Shown here piece after piece: positions 40,393 through 50,923 of a DNA stretch of 64,000 bases. The translations under genes and the position numbers were made by a program. A model generated the notes under the pieces. The model was given only the letters and a program-made list of their open reading frames with translations. It did no database searches and was not told where the DNA came from. Position 1 is the first letter of the stretch. The number at the start of each line of letters is the position of its first letter. This DNA comes from Aculops lycopersici. Its lineage: Eukaryota > Arthropoda > Arachnida > Trombidiformes > Eriophyidae. The stretch is taken from assembly GCA_015350385.1 (NCBI GenBank), contig WNKI01000004.1:357229-421228 (forward strand), given 5' to 3'.

Positions 40393-41547
40393 ATGATAGA
40401 AATAATCCTTTGGATACTAGGCATTCGAAAATTCTTGTATCATTTTTTCATTCCATTTACCGTGTTTCTCTTGATTGCATGCTATAAGGCTTACAACTTC
40501 CTCTTCAAATCTTCAGGCCGCCGTTGTAGATCAATTGTAACTCAAGTGCCAACTAGTACGCTTGTAAGAGCCAAGTTCAATAGAATCATGTCTTCGGCTT
40601 CAAGACACTACCAAAATAGATGGACGGTTGTGTTACCGTCATCGGGCGCAAAGCCAAAGTCATCCTCGCCGACTGCACTAGCCGTAAGTTTGGCCATCTT
40701 GGCGTTCGCGTCTGTCTTAGTCAATCAAGTTGAGTGTGCAGAACAGGTGAGTTATAGAGGTACAATGATAAAAACTAGAGATGAATTATAAGTTACGTGA
40801 ATCTAACAATCGACAAACAAAATCATTCAGGATGCCGCACTACTGAGGCCACTTGTTAGTCTATCCAAGAGTTTCATCAACACCATCACCATGGGCGAGC
40901 CTCTATCGATTGACTTTGGGGTCGCCGAAGTTGCTAAAAACTTCGCCTCATTTACGTGGCGTACCGGGTGGCCAGTTACTATGCCAAGTGGATTCATTGA
41001 GAAGTCCCAAAATTTCTACAATAGAATCACGAAACGTGCAGCGGATACGGATGTGACCAATGTCCAGCGCAAGACACTAGCTGCTTTAAAGGTTGATCTG
41101 GATAACATTGTCGACGCTATTGAAGATCAAGTTCGCCAAAGTCCAGATGGATTGTACACAAACTACTTGGACACGAAAGTAAATGGAGTCCCACTAGAGG
41201 ATGCTTGCACCAATATAGCTGTCCAACTCAAGGCCTATGGAGTCGATCTAACCAACTATAGGAACATTGCCAGTATGGTTCTAGGAGTTCCAGTTATGCC
41301 AACTGTTGCTTCTGGTGTCATGTCCGTAGCAGATCTAGGCTCAGCAGTTACAGGTAAGGCTGTGAACTCGGTCAGTTCCCTCGGCGGAACCGCCTTTAAC
41401 TCCATGAATGCCTTTGGGGGCGAAGCTCTAAACTCTCTAGGGACAATTGCAAACAGAACCCCATTGGGTTACATGCCTGGACTAGGACTTCTCAACCGAC
41501 AACAACCACAACCGGTGTCTATGCAACAAGAACAGGTGTTTGCATGA
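40393..41547 (+). CDS. Orphan protein, two exons (40393-40746, 40831-41547)
   Basis: I do not recognise the family. Exon 1 ends GAACAG before GTGAGT; exon 2 begins after TCATTCAG at 40830, and the 84-base intron keeps phase 0, so the frame continues into the block starting DAALLRPLVSLSKSF. The product is 355 residues. Exon 1 carries two hydrophobic stretches; a second ATG at 40588 would put the second one (ALAVSLAILAFASVLV) at the position of a signal peptide ending VECAEQ. The rest is a soluble helical region (QRKTLAALKVDLDNIVDAIE) followed by a Gly/Ala/Ser/Asn-rich repeat-like stretch (SSLGGTAFNSMNAFGGEALN) and a Gln-rich end. It is probably secreted or ER-resident. It is tail to tail with Dbf4, only 46 bases apart. 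Confidence 0.65.
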
Positions 41548-41593
41548 ACAGATTATATGCATTCTACATTGATTATACCGACGATATAATTGA

Positions 41594-42526
41594 TCATCTG
41601 GAAAATATTTGACTAACTGTGTCCATTTGATGCAGACACAAGAACTCTTGGTGTCGTGTATTTGTTCCTAGGTTTGCTATAAGTCCCTTGTTGAAGCTAC
41701 TCAAACTAGGTAGCGAGTCAATCACATGTTCAACGGCATCCCAACTTTGTTTCTCAGTATTGACTTGATGAGCTCGAGTAAGAATATGTTCCTCGATCTT
41801 TTCCGTTATCTTCGTGTTGCATATCTCGCAATGGACATTGTGTCGTCGCTTTACACCTCGATGAAGGAAATTGTTATTAGGATTTGTGTTGGTATTGTTG
41901 TTAGCGATGGCGCCGTTGTTTGGTCTATGGCTACTGGCTGTGTTGTTGTAGATGTTGTAATTATTATTGTAGTTATTGGTACCTGTTACTAAGCTTACTT
42001 GAGGACTCATTGGAGTTAGACTTATGTTACTATTGTCACCAGTGAATTGATTGAAGAAGGACTTTCCTATGGGCAGTTTAACATAACCACGCTTGTCTAC
42101 TTGAATTTTGACCTCAGGCCAGTGAGCAAACTCTTTCACCGTGGGGGCAAACTTATAGTTAACATCTTCAAATTTTTGAAACGGAGGCCTCAAGTTCTTG
42201 ATGGCAGCTTTGGTTTCGACGTCCTCGTCGCTACTTGATTGAGAGTTGATATACTTGGAGCAGAATGAAATTAGGTTCTGCAAGCTCATAATACTGACAT
42301 GGATCTCTCGAGCTCTTCGAAGCTGGTCATCGCTACCAAGTGGAGGCCACTCATGTTGAGGAACATCCGTTAGTACATAGGAGATGGCACTGTTCAAAAA
42401 CTGCTCCACTTGACCGCCAAAGAGTCGAATTATCTCGGCAGCCTGTCCAGCTCTGTCCGACCTCTTACAATATAGAAAAAATTTCTTATTCTGGAAGAAC
42501 TTCTTATCCCCAACTGTGGAATTCAT
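41594..42526 (-). CDS. DBF4: Dbf4-like regulatory subunit of Cdc7 kinase
   Basis: Dbf4 activates Cdc7 to phosphorylate MCM2-7 and fire replication origins. Motif N, a BRCT-like region, covers about residues 8-100 (KFFLYCKRSDRAGQAAEIIR, then AISYVLTDVP). Motif M is RPPFQKFEDVNYKFAPTVKE with FAHWPEV at about 113-137. Motif C is a CCHH zinc finger (CEICNTKITEKIEEHILTRA, then H) near 233-254. All three Dbf4 motifs are present in order, with an Asn-rich linker. The 310 residues are short for the family (human 674) because the long C-terminal tail is absent. The RPP38-like copy 2 lies immediately upstream on the same strand. Confidence 0.85.
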   Translation of the reverse strand: MNSTVGDKKFFQNKKFFLYCKRSDRAGQAAEIIRLFGGQVEQFLNSAISYVLTDVPQHEWPPLGSDDQLRRAREIHVSIMSLQNLISFCSKYINSQSSSDEDVETKAAIKNLRPPFQKFEDVNYKFAPTVKEFAHWPEVKIQVDKRGYVKLPIGKSFFNQFTGDNSNISLTPMSPQVSLVTGTNNYNNNYNIYNNTASSHRPNNGAIANNNTNTNPNNNFLHRGVKRRHNVHCEICNTKITEKIEEHILTRAHQVNTEKQSWDAVEHVIDSLPSLSSFNKGLIANLGTNTRHQEFLCLHQMDTVSQIFSR

Positions 42527-42599
42527 ATTTATTTGTATAAATTATTTGAGTTGCCATGTTTTTGACTGACTGCAGCCTCGTTGCCAGTGGTTATACAAC

Positions 42600-43385
42600 A
42601 TTGAATTATTATGGTAACGAATAATAAACACATGCGCAGACTAAGTTTTCACTTTCTCGGCTTCAGGCTTGATTTCGGATTCAACTAGTGATCCCTTCAG
42701 CTTTTTAACTCGGGATTTGCCCGATGAGGGAACTTTCTCTGATACAGGTAATTTATATTCTATTTCTGGTCTTTTCGGTTCGGATGACGATTGCAATAAA
42801 CTAGATATCCTCTCAGATATATCACTGAACTCAAGGTCCCTTTCTTGTTGTTGTTGACATTCAATAAAACTCACGACTAGAAGGCTTTTTAGATTGAGAT
42901 CCTTGGCGATGCGCTGCAAACCATGCGCCTTGATGATTGGAATACCCAGCTGATTTGAGAATTCAAGCAAGTATTTCGTGAGATGTAGCGCTGCAAGATC
43001 GTCGTAAATGACTGCCTTTGTTCTCTTGTGTTTGAGATATCTTAGAGTTGCCGATAGACCGATGACCAACTTTAAAGTGATATCTTGACCAAACCAATTT
43101 GTTGCAATATGCGAGTGTTTGCTCTTGAGAAATTCAATAATCACTTGATTATCCTGATCTGTTGCTTCTTTACATGGTTTCGTCAATGGGCCTCGATAGA
43201 ATAATCGACACTTGTCCTGTTTAGCTTTATTAGCTTTGGCCATAATATTTAGTTAGCTAAATAAAAAGTGTAAACAAAACAGCTTACAAGAGTCTCAAGC
43301 TCACTCGCTTGTTCACTTTCCGAACCACGTGAGCCTGCTTGCAGATCGGACGCGCGTTGAATTTTTTCACCAAGTGAAAGGCAGG
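42600..43385. repeat. Segmental duplication, copy 2 (matches 28763-29548)
   Basis: Second copy of the 786-base unit. Its left border merges into the Dbf4 5' flank, and a weaker match begins at about 42579. The right border is abrupt at 43385. See copy 1 for the distribution of differences. Confidence 0.95.
42641..43243 (-). CDS. RNase P/MRP subunit RPP38-like protein (L7Ae fold), copy 2
   Basis: Same 200-residue product as copy 1 except for two residues in the basic tail: Gly for Arg and Glu for Ile around VKKLKGSLVESE. The L7Ae core is identical, so both copies are under constraint, or the duplication or a conversion event is very recent. The shared 5' flank of about 140 bases may carry the promoter of both. 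Here the flank beyond 43385 differs from copy 1, with a TATA-like CATATAAACAC near 43434. Confidence 0.6.
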   Translation of the reverse strand: MAKANKAKQDKCRLFYRGPLTKPCKEATDQDNQVIIEFLKSKHSHIATNWFGQDITLKLVIGLSATLRYLKHKRTKAVIYDDLAALHLTKYLLEFSNQLGIPIIKAHGLQRIAKDLNLKSLLVVSFIECQQQQERDLEFSDISERISSLLQSSSEPKRPEIEYKLPVSEKVPSSGKSRVKKLKGSLVESEIKPEAEKVKT

Positions 43386-44216
43386 CCGGGCCCACATTGA
43401 GCAAAGGCGCCTCAAAGTCTGAGGCTATGCTGCACATATAAACACTCAAGCTTGCGAGTTCAATCGTCTTGTGCACGCTAACCCTCTGTAATACAAAAGT
43501 AGTTTCGGCTCAAACGGCAAGCTAGCTTGCCAGTGATGGCACCTGGGACCTAGGCTCTCGCAAGCTGCGAACCCCAACTGTTCAACTGAAGCTAAGCGTT
43601 GTGTGAATGTAGCTCACATCCTTGCGCCAGGCATGAAATTAGTCTCTAGCTAGAGGCAAAACGCGCCAATATTTTTGTCGTCAAAAAGCTGTGGTCTTCT
43701 AGTTTTGATGCGTCCGGTGGACGTTACGAGATTTAGAAGTCCAAGTTTCAGTGAATAAATGGGTAGTTTCTGGCACTAGCAATTGATAGAATCAATTTTT
43801 ACAAGATTCAATGCTAAATAAACAAGAAAATAATAATAATAATAAAAGCTCTAGCAACAACAGCAACCACCGCACTTGATAACAATGGCAACTACAACTA
43901 CACGACCAAAACAGCCACCAAATTAGAAGCCTCCAAGTCTTGGCCGCATTAACCACAGCCCTGGCTATTACTATTGAGACTAAAACAACTACCGCTTATC
44001 GATCATCCGCCAAGCTCATGGCTGCAGCCAATCAAACATCTCTCTTTTGCTGGCCAATTGAAACTTTTTGAAGCTGCCAAGTCAACAGACAGATAACAGA
44101 CAAGCAAACTATTGTCAGTTCTAATCAAAACCGTGGCTTGGACATATGAAATGCAAAACTATCAAGTCCCCGCCTAGTTATAGAAGATTGAATTAAAACT
44201 AAAATTAAAACCAGTC
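43386..44216. other. Intergenic region between RPP38-like copy 2 and the FGGY kinase
   Basis: No gene is seen. It begins CCGGGCCCACATTGAGC right after the duplication border and holds a TATA-like motif near 43434 and an AAT repeat near 43830-43846. The right part is probably the promoter and 5' UTR of the FGGY kinase. Confidence 0.45.
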
Positions 44217-45929
44217 ATGAATGTAATTGGAGTTGACGTTGGGACCACCAGTGTTCGGTTGGCAATTATTTCGTTCCTAGGGGACCAATTTCAGGAGGCT
44301 AGTGTCGTGGCCAGTTGCAAACGAGATATAAACCTCACTCAAGATGGAGTTAGATTTGAGCAAAACTCGATGGAGATTTGGGATGCAATTTGCAGTTGCA
44401 GTCGAGAATGTTTGAAGAAGTCGGAGGCTGTTATATCACGCGAGCCAATTGCAAGTATCGCTTTTTCTGCCACCTGCTCTCTGGTTATTGTTGGTGATGA
44501 TGTCGGACAATCGACAAGCAAGTCAGGCAATGATGTTATCATGTGGATGGATCACCGAGCCATAGAGGAAGCTGACAATATTACCAAGAGTCAGTCAAAG
44601 GTATTAGATCAATTTGGCGGCACCTGCTCGCCCGAGTTCACTCTATCGAAATTGATCTGGCTCAAGCAGAATGATCCTCAAAGATTCAACTCGGCTAAAA
44701 GTTTCTTCGAACTGCCAGATTGGCTAGTGTACAAATGCATAGGCGGAGATCCCAGCTCTTGCCCTAGGTCCTTGTGCTCAGTTACTTGCAAGTGGGGTTT
44801 TGACGCGGATTTGTACAAACATTGTGACCAAATCAACAATATTGCATCTAGCGATTCCATTCAGAGATTCGGACAAACAATCTTGGGTCCTGGATGTCCG
44901 GCTAGTTGGCTATCTACGGAAGCGGCGATTGAATTGGGGTTGTTGGATCCCTCGAACAAGGAAAACTTGCAACATATACCCAGAATTTCCGTGGGCACCA
45001 GTTTGATTGATGCCCATTCCGGTATGTTGGCCATGTTATCCGCGCCTCTAGACTCTTATGGCATCACAAATAGAAGGATCGAGTCTACATTCTGCTCCCT
45101 CGCCGGAACTTCGTCTTGTCATATGCTTTTATCTAAGGAGAAGAACTTTACCAAGGGAATCTGGGGTCCATATAAGGATGTGGTTCTGCAGGGATACAGT
45201 TTACTTGAGGCTGGCCAAAGTTTGACGGGCAAATTGATTGAAATAACGATAGAATCTCATGAGGAGGGCAAACGAAGACTTCAATCTGGCGAGCGAATGT
45301 ATGACATAATCGAGAGCTTGAACATGAAGGCTACCGAGATGGATGGAAAATTCAAGCAACATCTCCATATTCTACCAACATTCCATGGGAATAGAAGTCC
45401 TTTAGCAAATCCCAGGCTCAGAGGTGGCATTTATGGATTGTCTGCCGAGGGGACGAGAGGCTTGCTAGAGTATTATATTGCAACTCTCGAGTCAATCATC
45501 TACGAGTTTAAGCTTATAATTGAAACCCTGGGCACATCGCAAAAGTTGGACACCATTCTGGTCAGCGGTGGACTGATGAAGAACAAGCTATTCATGCAGT
45601 TGATGGCAGACATTCTATCCTGTCAAGTGATCAAAATGAGTCTCGATGATGTGGACTTCATGGTCATGGGCAGTGGTCTTGTTGCTAGGCATGCAGCCTT
45701 GCAATCTTGTTGCATCTCATCATCATCTTCATTGCCAGTCAAAACTCTTGATTTGGAACCACTAACTGAGTTCAGCATCCAAGGGATCAAGTATAATCAG
45801 CTGGATATTGAAATATACAAACCAAGGCAAGCAAACAACAATTCTGATTATTTTGAGAAACGATTTAAATGTTACAAAGAGTTCGTTGAGCTTTCACTTA
45901 AGATTGATAATATTTTAAACACAGACTAA
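44217..45929 (+). CDS. FGGY: FGGY-family carbohydrate kinase (D-ribulokinase type)
   Basis: FGGY enzymes phosphorylate sugars in the cytosol; this subgroup acts on D-ribulose or related ketoses. The N-terminal phosphate-1 motif is IGVDVGTTSVRLAI. The subgroup-specific MWMDHRAIEEAD (about residues 109-120) and SLCSVTCKWGFD follow. In the C-terminal half are IGT-type substrate loop residues (GTSLIDAHSGMLA), GNRSPLANPRLRG and the adenosine motif VSGGLMKNKLFMQLMADIL. The 570 residues match the family length (about 550). One exon. The C-terminal extension FEKRFKCYKEFVELSLK is also normal for this subgroup. Confidence 0.92.
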   Translation: MNVIGVDVGTTSVRLAIISFLGDQFQEASVVASCKRDINLTQDGVRFEQNSMEIWDAICSCSRECLKKSEAVISREPIASIAFSATCSLVIVGDDVGQSTSKSGNDVIMWMDHRAIEEADNITKSQSKVLDQFGGTCSPEFTLSKLIWLKQNDPQRFNSAKSFFELPDWLVYKCIGGDPSSCPRSLCSVTCKWGFDADLYKHCDQINNIASSDSIQRFGQTILGPGCPASWLSTEAAIELGLLDPSNKENLQHIPRISVGTSLIDAHSGMLAMLSAPLDSYGITNRRIESTFCSLAGTSSCHMLLSKEKNFTKGIWGPYKDVVLQGYSLLEAGQSLTGKLIEITIESHEEGKRRLQSGERMYDIIESLNMKATEMDGKFKQHLHILPTFHGNRSPLANPRLRGGIYGLSAEGTRGLLEYYIATLESIIYEFKLIIETLGTSQKLDTILVSGGLMKNKLFMQLMADILSCQVIKMSLDDVDFMVMGSGLVARHAALQSCCISSSSSLPVKTLDLEPLTEFSIQGIKYNQLDIEIYKPRQANNNSDYFEKRFKCYKEFVELSLKIDNILNTD

Positions 45930-46307
45930 CTTTTGTCTGTTCATGTTATGTGATAGATAATAATATAAGTTTCGTTATAGCGATGAATATACAAATCATG
46001 CAATAAACAATATCATTCACGAAGTCATCACGCCTTTGGGTAGAGTGCTTTGCAATGTGGTTCATGTAGTAGCACCACTTTAATCGCTGTCACAATAGCT
46101 ATTGCACGTGAAAATTGTGCGCAACTAGTGTTCTCCTCTAGAAATGCCCATATGCTTTCCATTTGACATTTATCTCACCAATAATCTAGTTATCGCTATA
46201 TAAAAGCGATCACTACTAACTTTCTTGTGCCAGTTGATTGAAGAATCTAGAAAATAATTCCTATTCTTTTTGTAAGTAAATAAATCACCAAATATTATTA
46301 TATAATC
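45930..46307. other. Intergenic region and PGM1 promoter
   Basis: FGGY 3' end with poly(A)-like AATAAACAA near 46001, then the phosphoglucomutase promoter with a clear TATA box. No other feature is seen. Confidence 0.5.
46197..46206 (+). promoter_or_regulatory. TATA box of the phosphoglucomutase gene
   Basis: TATATAAAAG about 100 bases before the ATG at 46308. It is a consensus TATA with room for an initiator near 46225-46235 (TCACTACT or similar). Position and sequence support it; no other strong TATA lies between the two genes. Confidence 0.6.
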
Positions 46308-47987
46308 ATGTTCTCCGAAGCGGTAGATGTGCCAACTCAGAATTACACCGACCAGAAGCCAGGAACCAGTGGTCTAAGGAAGAAAGTTACTGTATGGCAG
46401 CAACCAAATTATACGGAAAACTTTGTCCAGTCAATACTCGAGGCAGCCAATAAGCCAGAATTTTTGGTTGTCGGCGGAGATGGTCGGTACTATTCGAAAG
46501 AAGTTATCATGACTATAATCAATATTTGCGCCGCCAACAAGGTCAAGCGTCTCGTAATTCCAAAGGATGGAATCCTCTCAACTCCCGCTGCCTCCGCTCT
46601 GATTAGGAGCATGAAAGCCGACGGGGGAATCATATTGACTGCTAGCCATAATCCTGGGGGTAAAGATGGTGACTTTGGTATCAAGTATAACATTTCTAAC
46701 GGCGGGCCGGCTCCTGAGTCTATCACAGACAAGATTTATGAAAAGACCAAAAGTATCACAAGCTACAAGTGTCTAATGAAGCGTCCAAACTTGGATCTCT
46801 CAGTTATGGGCAGCACTAGTCACGGAGGCTTGAATGTTGATATCATTGATCCCATAGACAACTACCTCGAGTTGATGAAGGAGGTCTTCGACTTTGATAA
46901 GATCAGATCACTTTTTAAAGAGGGACTTGCAAGCGGTGATGGTATTAAGAGGCCATTCAAGATGCTTGCCGACCCTATGAATGGAGTTGTTGGCCCTTAT
47001 GCAAGAAGGATTCTCATCCAAGAATTAGGAGCACCAGAGACTTCATTGATAAACTTTGTGCCTCTCGAGGATTTTGGCGGCAAACACCCGGACCCAAATT
47101 TGACATATGCAAAGGAATTGGAGGAGAAACTGAAGAGCGACTCGAGCATTGACTTCGGTGTTGCCTTCGATGGCGATGGAGATCGCAACATGATATTGGG
47201 TAAAGAGGGATTCTTTGTAACACCTGGCGACTCGCTGGCCGTGATCGCAGCCAATGCTACTAGAATTAAGTATTTCAAGGAGAAAGGAATCAAGGGATTT
47301 GCACGAAGCTTCCCAACCTCGGAGGCGGTTGATAGGGTGGCCAAGGAAATGGGAGTCAATTGTTATGAGACACCAACCGGGTGGAAGTTCTTTGGTAATC
47401 TGATGGACAAAGACTTGATGTCGCTATGTGGCGAGGAAAGTTTTGGCACTGGATCAAATCACATCCGCGAAAAGGACGGATTGTGGGCCTGTTTAGCTTG
47501 GCTATCTATAATTGCTGATTCAGGTAAGGGAGTCAAGAATTTGATTGAGGAACATTGGGCTAAGTTTGGTCGTGACTACTTCTGCCGTTACGACTTTGAG
47601 GAGTGTGATGCTAGCAAGTGTCAAGCTATGGTAAATGAGCTCGAGATATTATTGAATGGTAGCTCGTTAAGTAACAAGAAAGTTGGTACGACAGGAATCT
47701 ATGAGGTCGAGTCAACAGGTAACTTTTTGTACGTTGACCCAGTGGACAAGAGCGTCACTTCCAAGCAGGGATTGTACGTTAGATTCAAGAACGGTGCAAG
47801 GATTATCATCCGATTAAGCGGAACAGGTAGCAGCGGTGCAACAGTTAGACTTTACGTTTCTGATTACTCAAAGGACAATGTAAAATTGGACAGTAAGGAA
47901 CATTTGAAGGAGTTGTTGGATATTGCCTACAAGATTAGCAAGTTGCCCGAGTACACCGGTCGCCTGGAACCAACAGTCATAACTTGA
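46308..47987 (+). CDS. Pgm1: Phosphoglucomutase 1
   Basis: Interconverts glucose 1-phosphate and glucose 6-phosphate in the cytosol, linking glycogen and nucleotide-sugar metabolism to glycolysis. The catalytic phosphoserine is Ser113 in TASHNPGGKDGDFGIKYN. The metal loop DGDGDRN starts at 288. The sugar-binding loop CGEESFGTGSNHIREKDGLW begins at Cys374, and the C-terminal phosphate-binding loop is RLSGTGSSGATVRLY. The N-terminus TDQKPGTSGLRKKV is the classic PGM1 start. The 559 residues match human PGM1 (562), and every active-site motif is intact. One exon where many animals have several. Confidence 0.97.
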   Translation: MFSEAVDVPTQNYTDQKPGTSGLRKKVTVWQQPNYTENFVQSILEAANKPEFLVVGGDGRYYSKEVIMTIINICAANKVKRLVIPKDGILSTPAASALIRSMKADGGIILTASHNPGGKDGDFGIKYNISNGGPAPESITDKIYEKTKSITSYKCLMKRPNLDLSVMGSTSHGGLNVDIIDPIDNYLELMKEVFDFDKIRSLFKEGLASGDGIKRPFKMLADPMNGVVGPYARRILIQELGAPETSLINFVPLEDFGGKHPDPNLTYAKELEEKLKSDSSIDFGVAFDGDGDRNMILGKEGFFVTPGDSLAVIAANATRIKYFKEKGIKGFARSFPTSEAVDRVAKEMGVNCYETPTGWKFFGNLMDKDLMSLCGEESFGTGSNHIREKDGLWACLAWLSIIADSGKGVKNLIEEHWAKFGRDYFCRYDFEECDASKCQAMVNELEILLNGSSLSNKKVGTTGIYEVESTGNFLYVDPVDKSVTSKQGLYVRFKNGARIIIRLSGTGSSGATVRLYVSDYSKDNVKLDSKEHLKELLDIAYKISKLPEYTGRLEPTVIT

Positions 47988-50923
47988 TCAATTGATTTTG
48001 TTAACATTGAGGAAAATTTTACGAGTAGTTGGTATGAACTAGACCAGATTTGATAGTCTTACAATGGTTTTTTGTTTTATTGATTAAATTTTATAATGTC
48101 TTAACTGTCTACAATTATAATCACTTACCCCATAAATCCTAACTCCTCTTGCCCTATGGCTTGTGATGAGATATGTCGTGTCAGTTTTCTATATGATGAT
48201 AAAGGTGAACTCGGATGCCAAGTAAGCTGGAAGACGTAGATCTGGATTAGTGTTGAATTGCAAACATCGAGACCTGCCTTCCAACTCACCCGAGATCGTT
48301 GTCTTGACGTTGAAGTCTTCACGAATCTAGTGGTTAGATCAACTCGCACAGGTGGTTGTATCAATGGTGATGTGCGAAGTTGCCGATAAATTTAGTTTTT
48401 CTTTCATTAGAAGCTCGTCGATTGCTTGCACCGAGAATCAAGATGGAGGAGTTGAATCTCACTGGTCAGCTAAATTTTAAGTGAAGACACCACTCTTCCA
48501 CCCTGTTCTTGTGCAGGCAGGTACTGTAGTTTGATCTTGCAACTCTTAGTTTCTTGTCTCTTTGATGGTGGTGAGATTTTGCGGTTAACATTGAGGTCTC
48601 GCTCGCTCGTGAGCTCTCCAGGTTAATTGGATACTACGAGTTGCGAGCCTCTAATTGATTTGGCCAATATTCAAGTGAGGTTCTGCTATTTATATAGCTC
48701 GACGGTCAAACGTCTCTCTTGCAAACGACCGCTCTCTTGAAAACGACCCTACTATTCGATTGACTGTCTGACTGAGCCAATATGGCGGCAAATCACTGCA
48801 ATACAATTAATTTGGACGCTTGATTGGCTGACTCGGTGGCCGTCCATTGCAATTGGTGCAATTCCATGATTGCTGGTGAATGACAACTCGATGAACATGG
48901 ACAACGACGACGAAGATGGCCAATGAAACGACTCATACCCGGCGAGCCCGTCAGCAGTGCGGTAAATAGTACGGTGTAAACTATACTATTGCTAGTTTGC
49001 TAGCCAAAAGGACGTCGCTGTCGCTGTCGTCGTCGACGCTGGCTAAAGAGAACGACGACGGCGCTAGGGGTGGATTGTGGTGCGCGCCACTGATTGCGGG
49101 GCGCAGATAAGTGTGTCCACCACTTGTTGCCGGCAAGAGCGCGAGAGTCGCGGCTGCCGCGACAGTCGCCACGCTAAAAAGTAAGGCAAACAGATTTGTC
49201 GCCATTATTGTCGCCACAGTAGTTGCTGCTTTGGTTGTGGGGCTTGTGGTGAGCAATAAACTCGACATGGCGACGCGCCGCCGGCAGGAGCGACGGCGGC
49301 AGTGGCACCAGAAACAACAGCACAAGCTGGCACATATCGTCGCAACACCTCGAGTTGTGTGGGCAATCTGGCGCATGTTGCTCGCAGTGACACTTGTTGC
49401 TCACCAGTGATGAGTTGTGAGAAGGCAACAAGTGCGAGCTGGTGCACCGTCAAGTTACTGCATTAACAACAACAACAACAACAACTCATGGTGACAAATG
49501 AGTGGTGTGCGCATTCACAAGTCTTTTACAATAGCAATCCAACCGAGCAAGTCTCTACGAGGGAGATGGAGAGAGAGAGAGAGAGAGGCTATCAAAAATT
49601 AGGAATTCTCTCGCAACTGAAACAGCAACAACTACAACCAAGTGTCAGTCAACCAAATTAGTCTACCCATTGGCGACCATCAAAAACAGACGAGAGCTTG
49701 ACGAGATCGAAGCTAGATGCATGAGGCTTGTTGGTGGCCAAGATCAAGTTTTGGTTGTGTACGATGATGATCTTTCGGCGCAATCAGCAAGCTTGGCGCT
49801 CTAGCCGCCTCCAGCGCGCCAACCCACCAAGAGCAACAAGTGGCTATCGGGGCGCTAGATCAATTCGGCGGCGAGCAAATAACGAGCTAGCCAGTCGGCC
49901 AGTTAGTTAGTTGGACGGATCACATGGCAGCAATCATGTTTTCAGTTGTGAGCAAACGACCGAAAGACCATAGCTGATACAAAGATGGCCGCGCCAATTG
50001 ATCGACGAAGTAGTGGATCAATTGGTTGTCATTGTACTCCATCATCATTGCCTTACCGAGAACTCGATCGCTGCCATGTGATCCATTCTCACAACGAATC
50101 GATCGAGCAGTTAGATAGCCGCTTGTTATGTTAGTGGTGGTGGTTGTTGCAGGGGAGAAAGCTTGACGAATGCCTTCTCTAGTGATCAAAACTAATGCGA
50201 TAAAACTTGATCTTGGCCACTATCGAGCCTCATGCATTTAAAGGTTGTCCAATGCCCACTTCTGCTAAATAAAAAGATACGTCAAACAAATGGTTACTTC
50301 TTGGCTGACCATTAACCTCCCATTTTATCGGTTGCTATTCCCATTAAAAGTTGTGGGAGAATCCCCATTCTCTCGTTCGGAACCTAAAGCCATAGGGCGT
50401 CAAAAAATGTGGCCCCAAAAATCGCTATGCGTCTTGCTTCGAATGGTACATAGAACTCCGTTTGTTTAACACAGGGACTTGGAATTGAATTCATGTGAGA
50501 TAAATCGAACTTCTAGGCCACACATTTTGTAACACAGGGCGACTTGAACGCTGACAACTCGTCGCTTCCAGACCCCTCTACTGCATTGCAAGCTGGCGAA
50601 TTTAAATTTCGCGCCAAAAACAAGGGCAAAATCGAAAGCAAATGCATTATTTACAACAAGAACAGCAATACAACAAAGACTCAACGGCATGCAGAAAATA
50701 GATGCCGAAAAAATACCTTGTTGGCGCAACGAATATATATCCAACATATTTATCAATCTATACCATTCATATATAAATATATCTATCAATATCTACATTT
50801 ATATATACATACACACATATTCAACCTTGAGATAACCATTGGATAATTATAATAACGCCAAGATTGGAACAAAATTGCCCTGTAATCTACCCTGTTCTGT
50901 TACCGATTATCAAATCTACCATT
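47988..50923. other. Long intergenic region between PGM1 and the RBBP6-like gene
   Basis: Nearly 3 kb with no supportable gene. Around 48981-49453 both strands carry overlapping open frames of Ala/Thr/Val- or Arg-rich composition. One of them (minus, 49376-48981) has a hydrophobic MATNLFALLFSVATVAAAAT segment, but such mirrored frames are typical of GC-rich CGNCGN repeats. A TATA-like TTTATATAG lies near 48689. CAA repeats at about 49465-49484 and a GA run at 49568-49587 are present. Several minimal terminators or regulatory sites may exist but cannot be named. Confidence 0.45.

Noticed and set aside
29700..43600. tRNA genes or tRNA-derived SINEs in the island
   Set aside because: A few GTTCGA-like pieces exist, but no A and B box with correct spacing or cloverleaf could be drawn.
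48981..49410. Two antisense frames, one with a signal-peptide-like segment
   Set aside because: Mirrored open frames in CGNCGN-type sequence; low complexity, no homologue recognised, no splice or poly(A) context.
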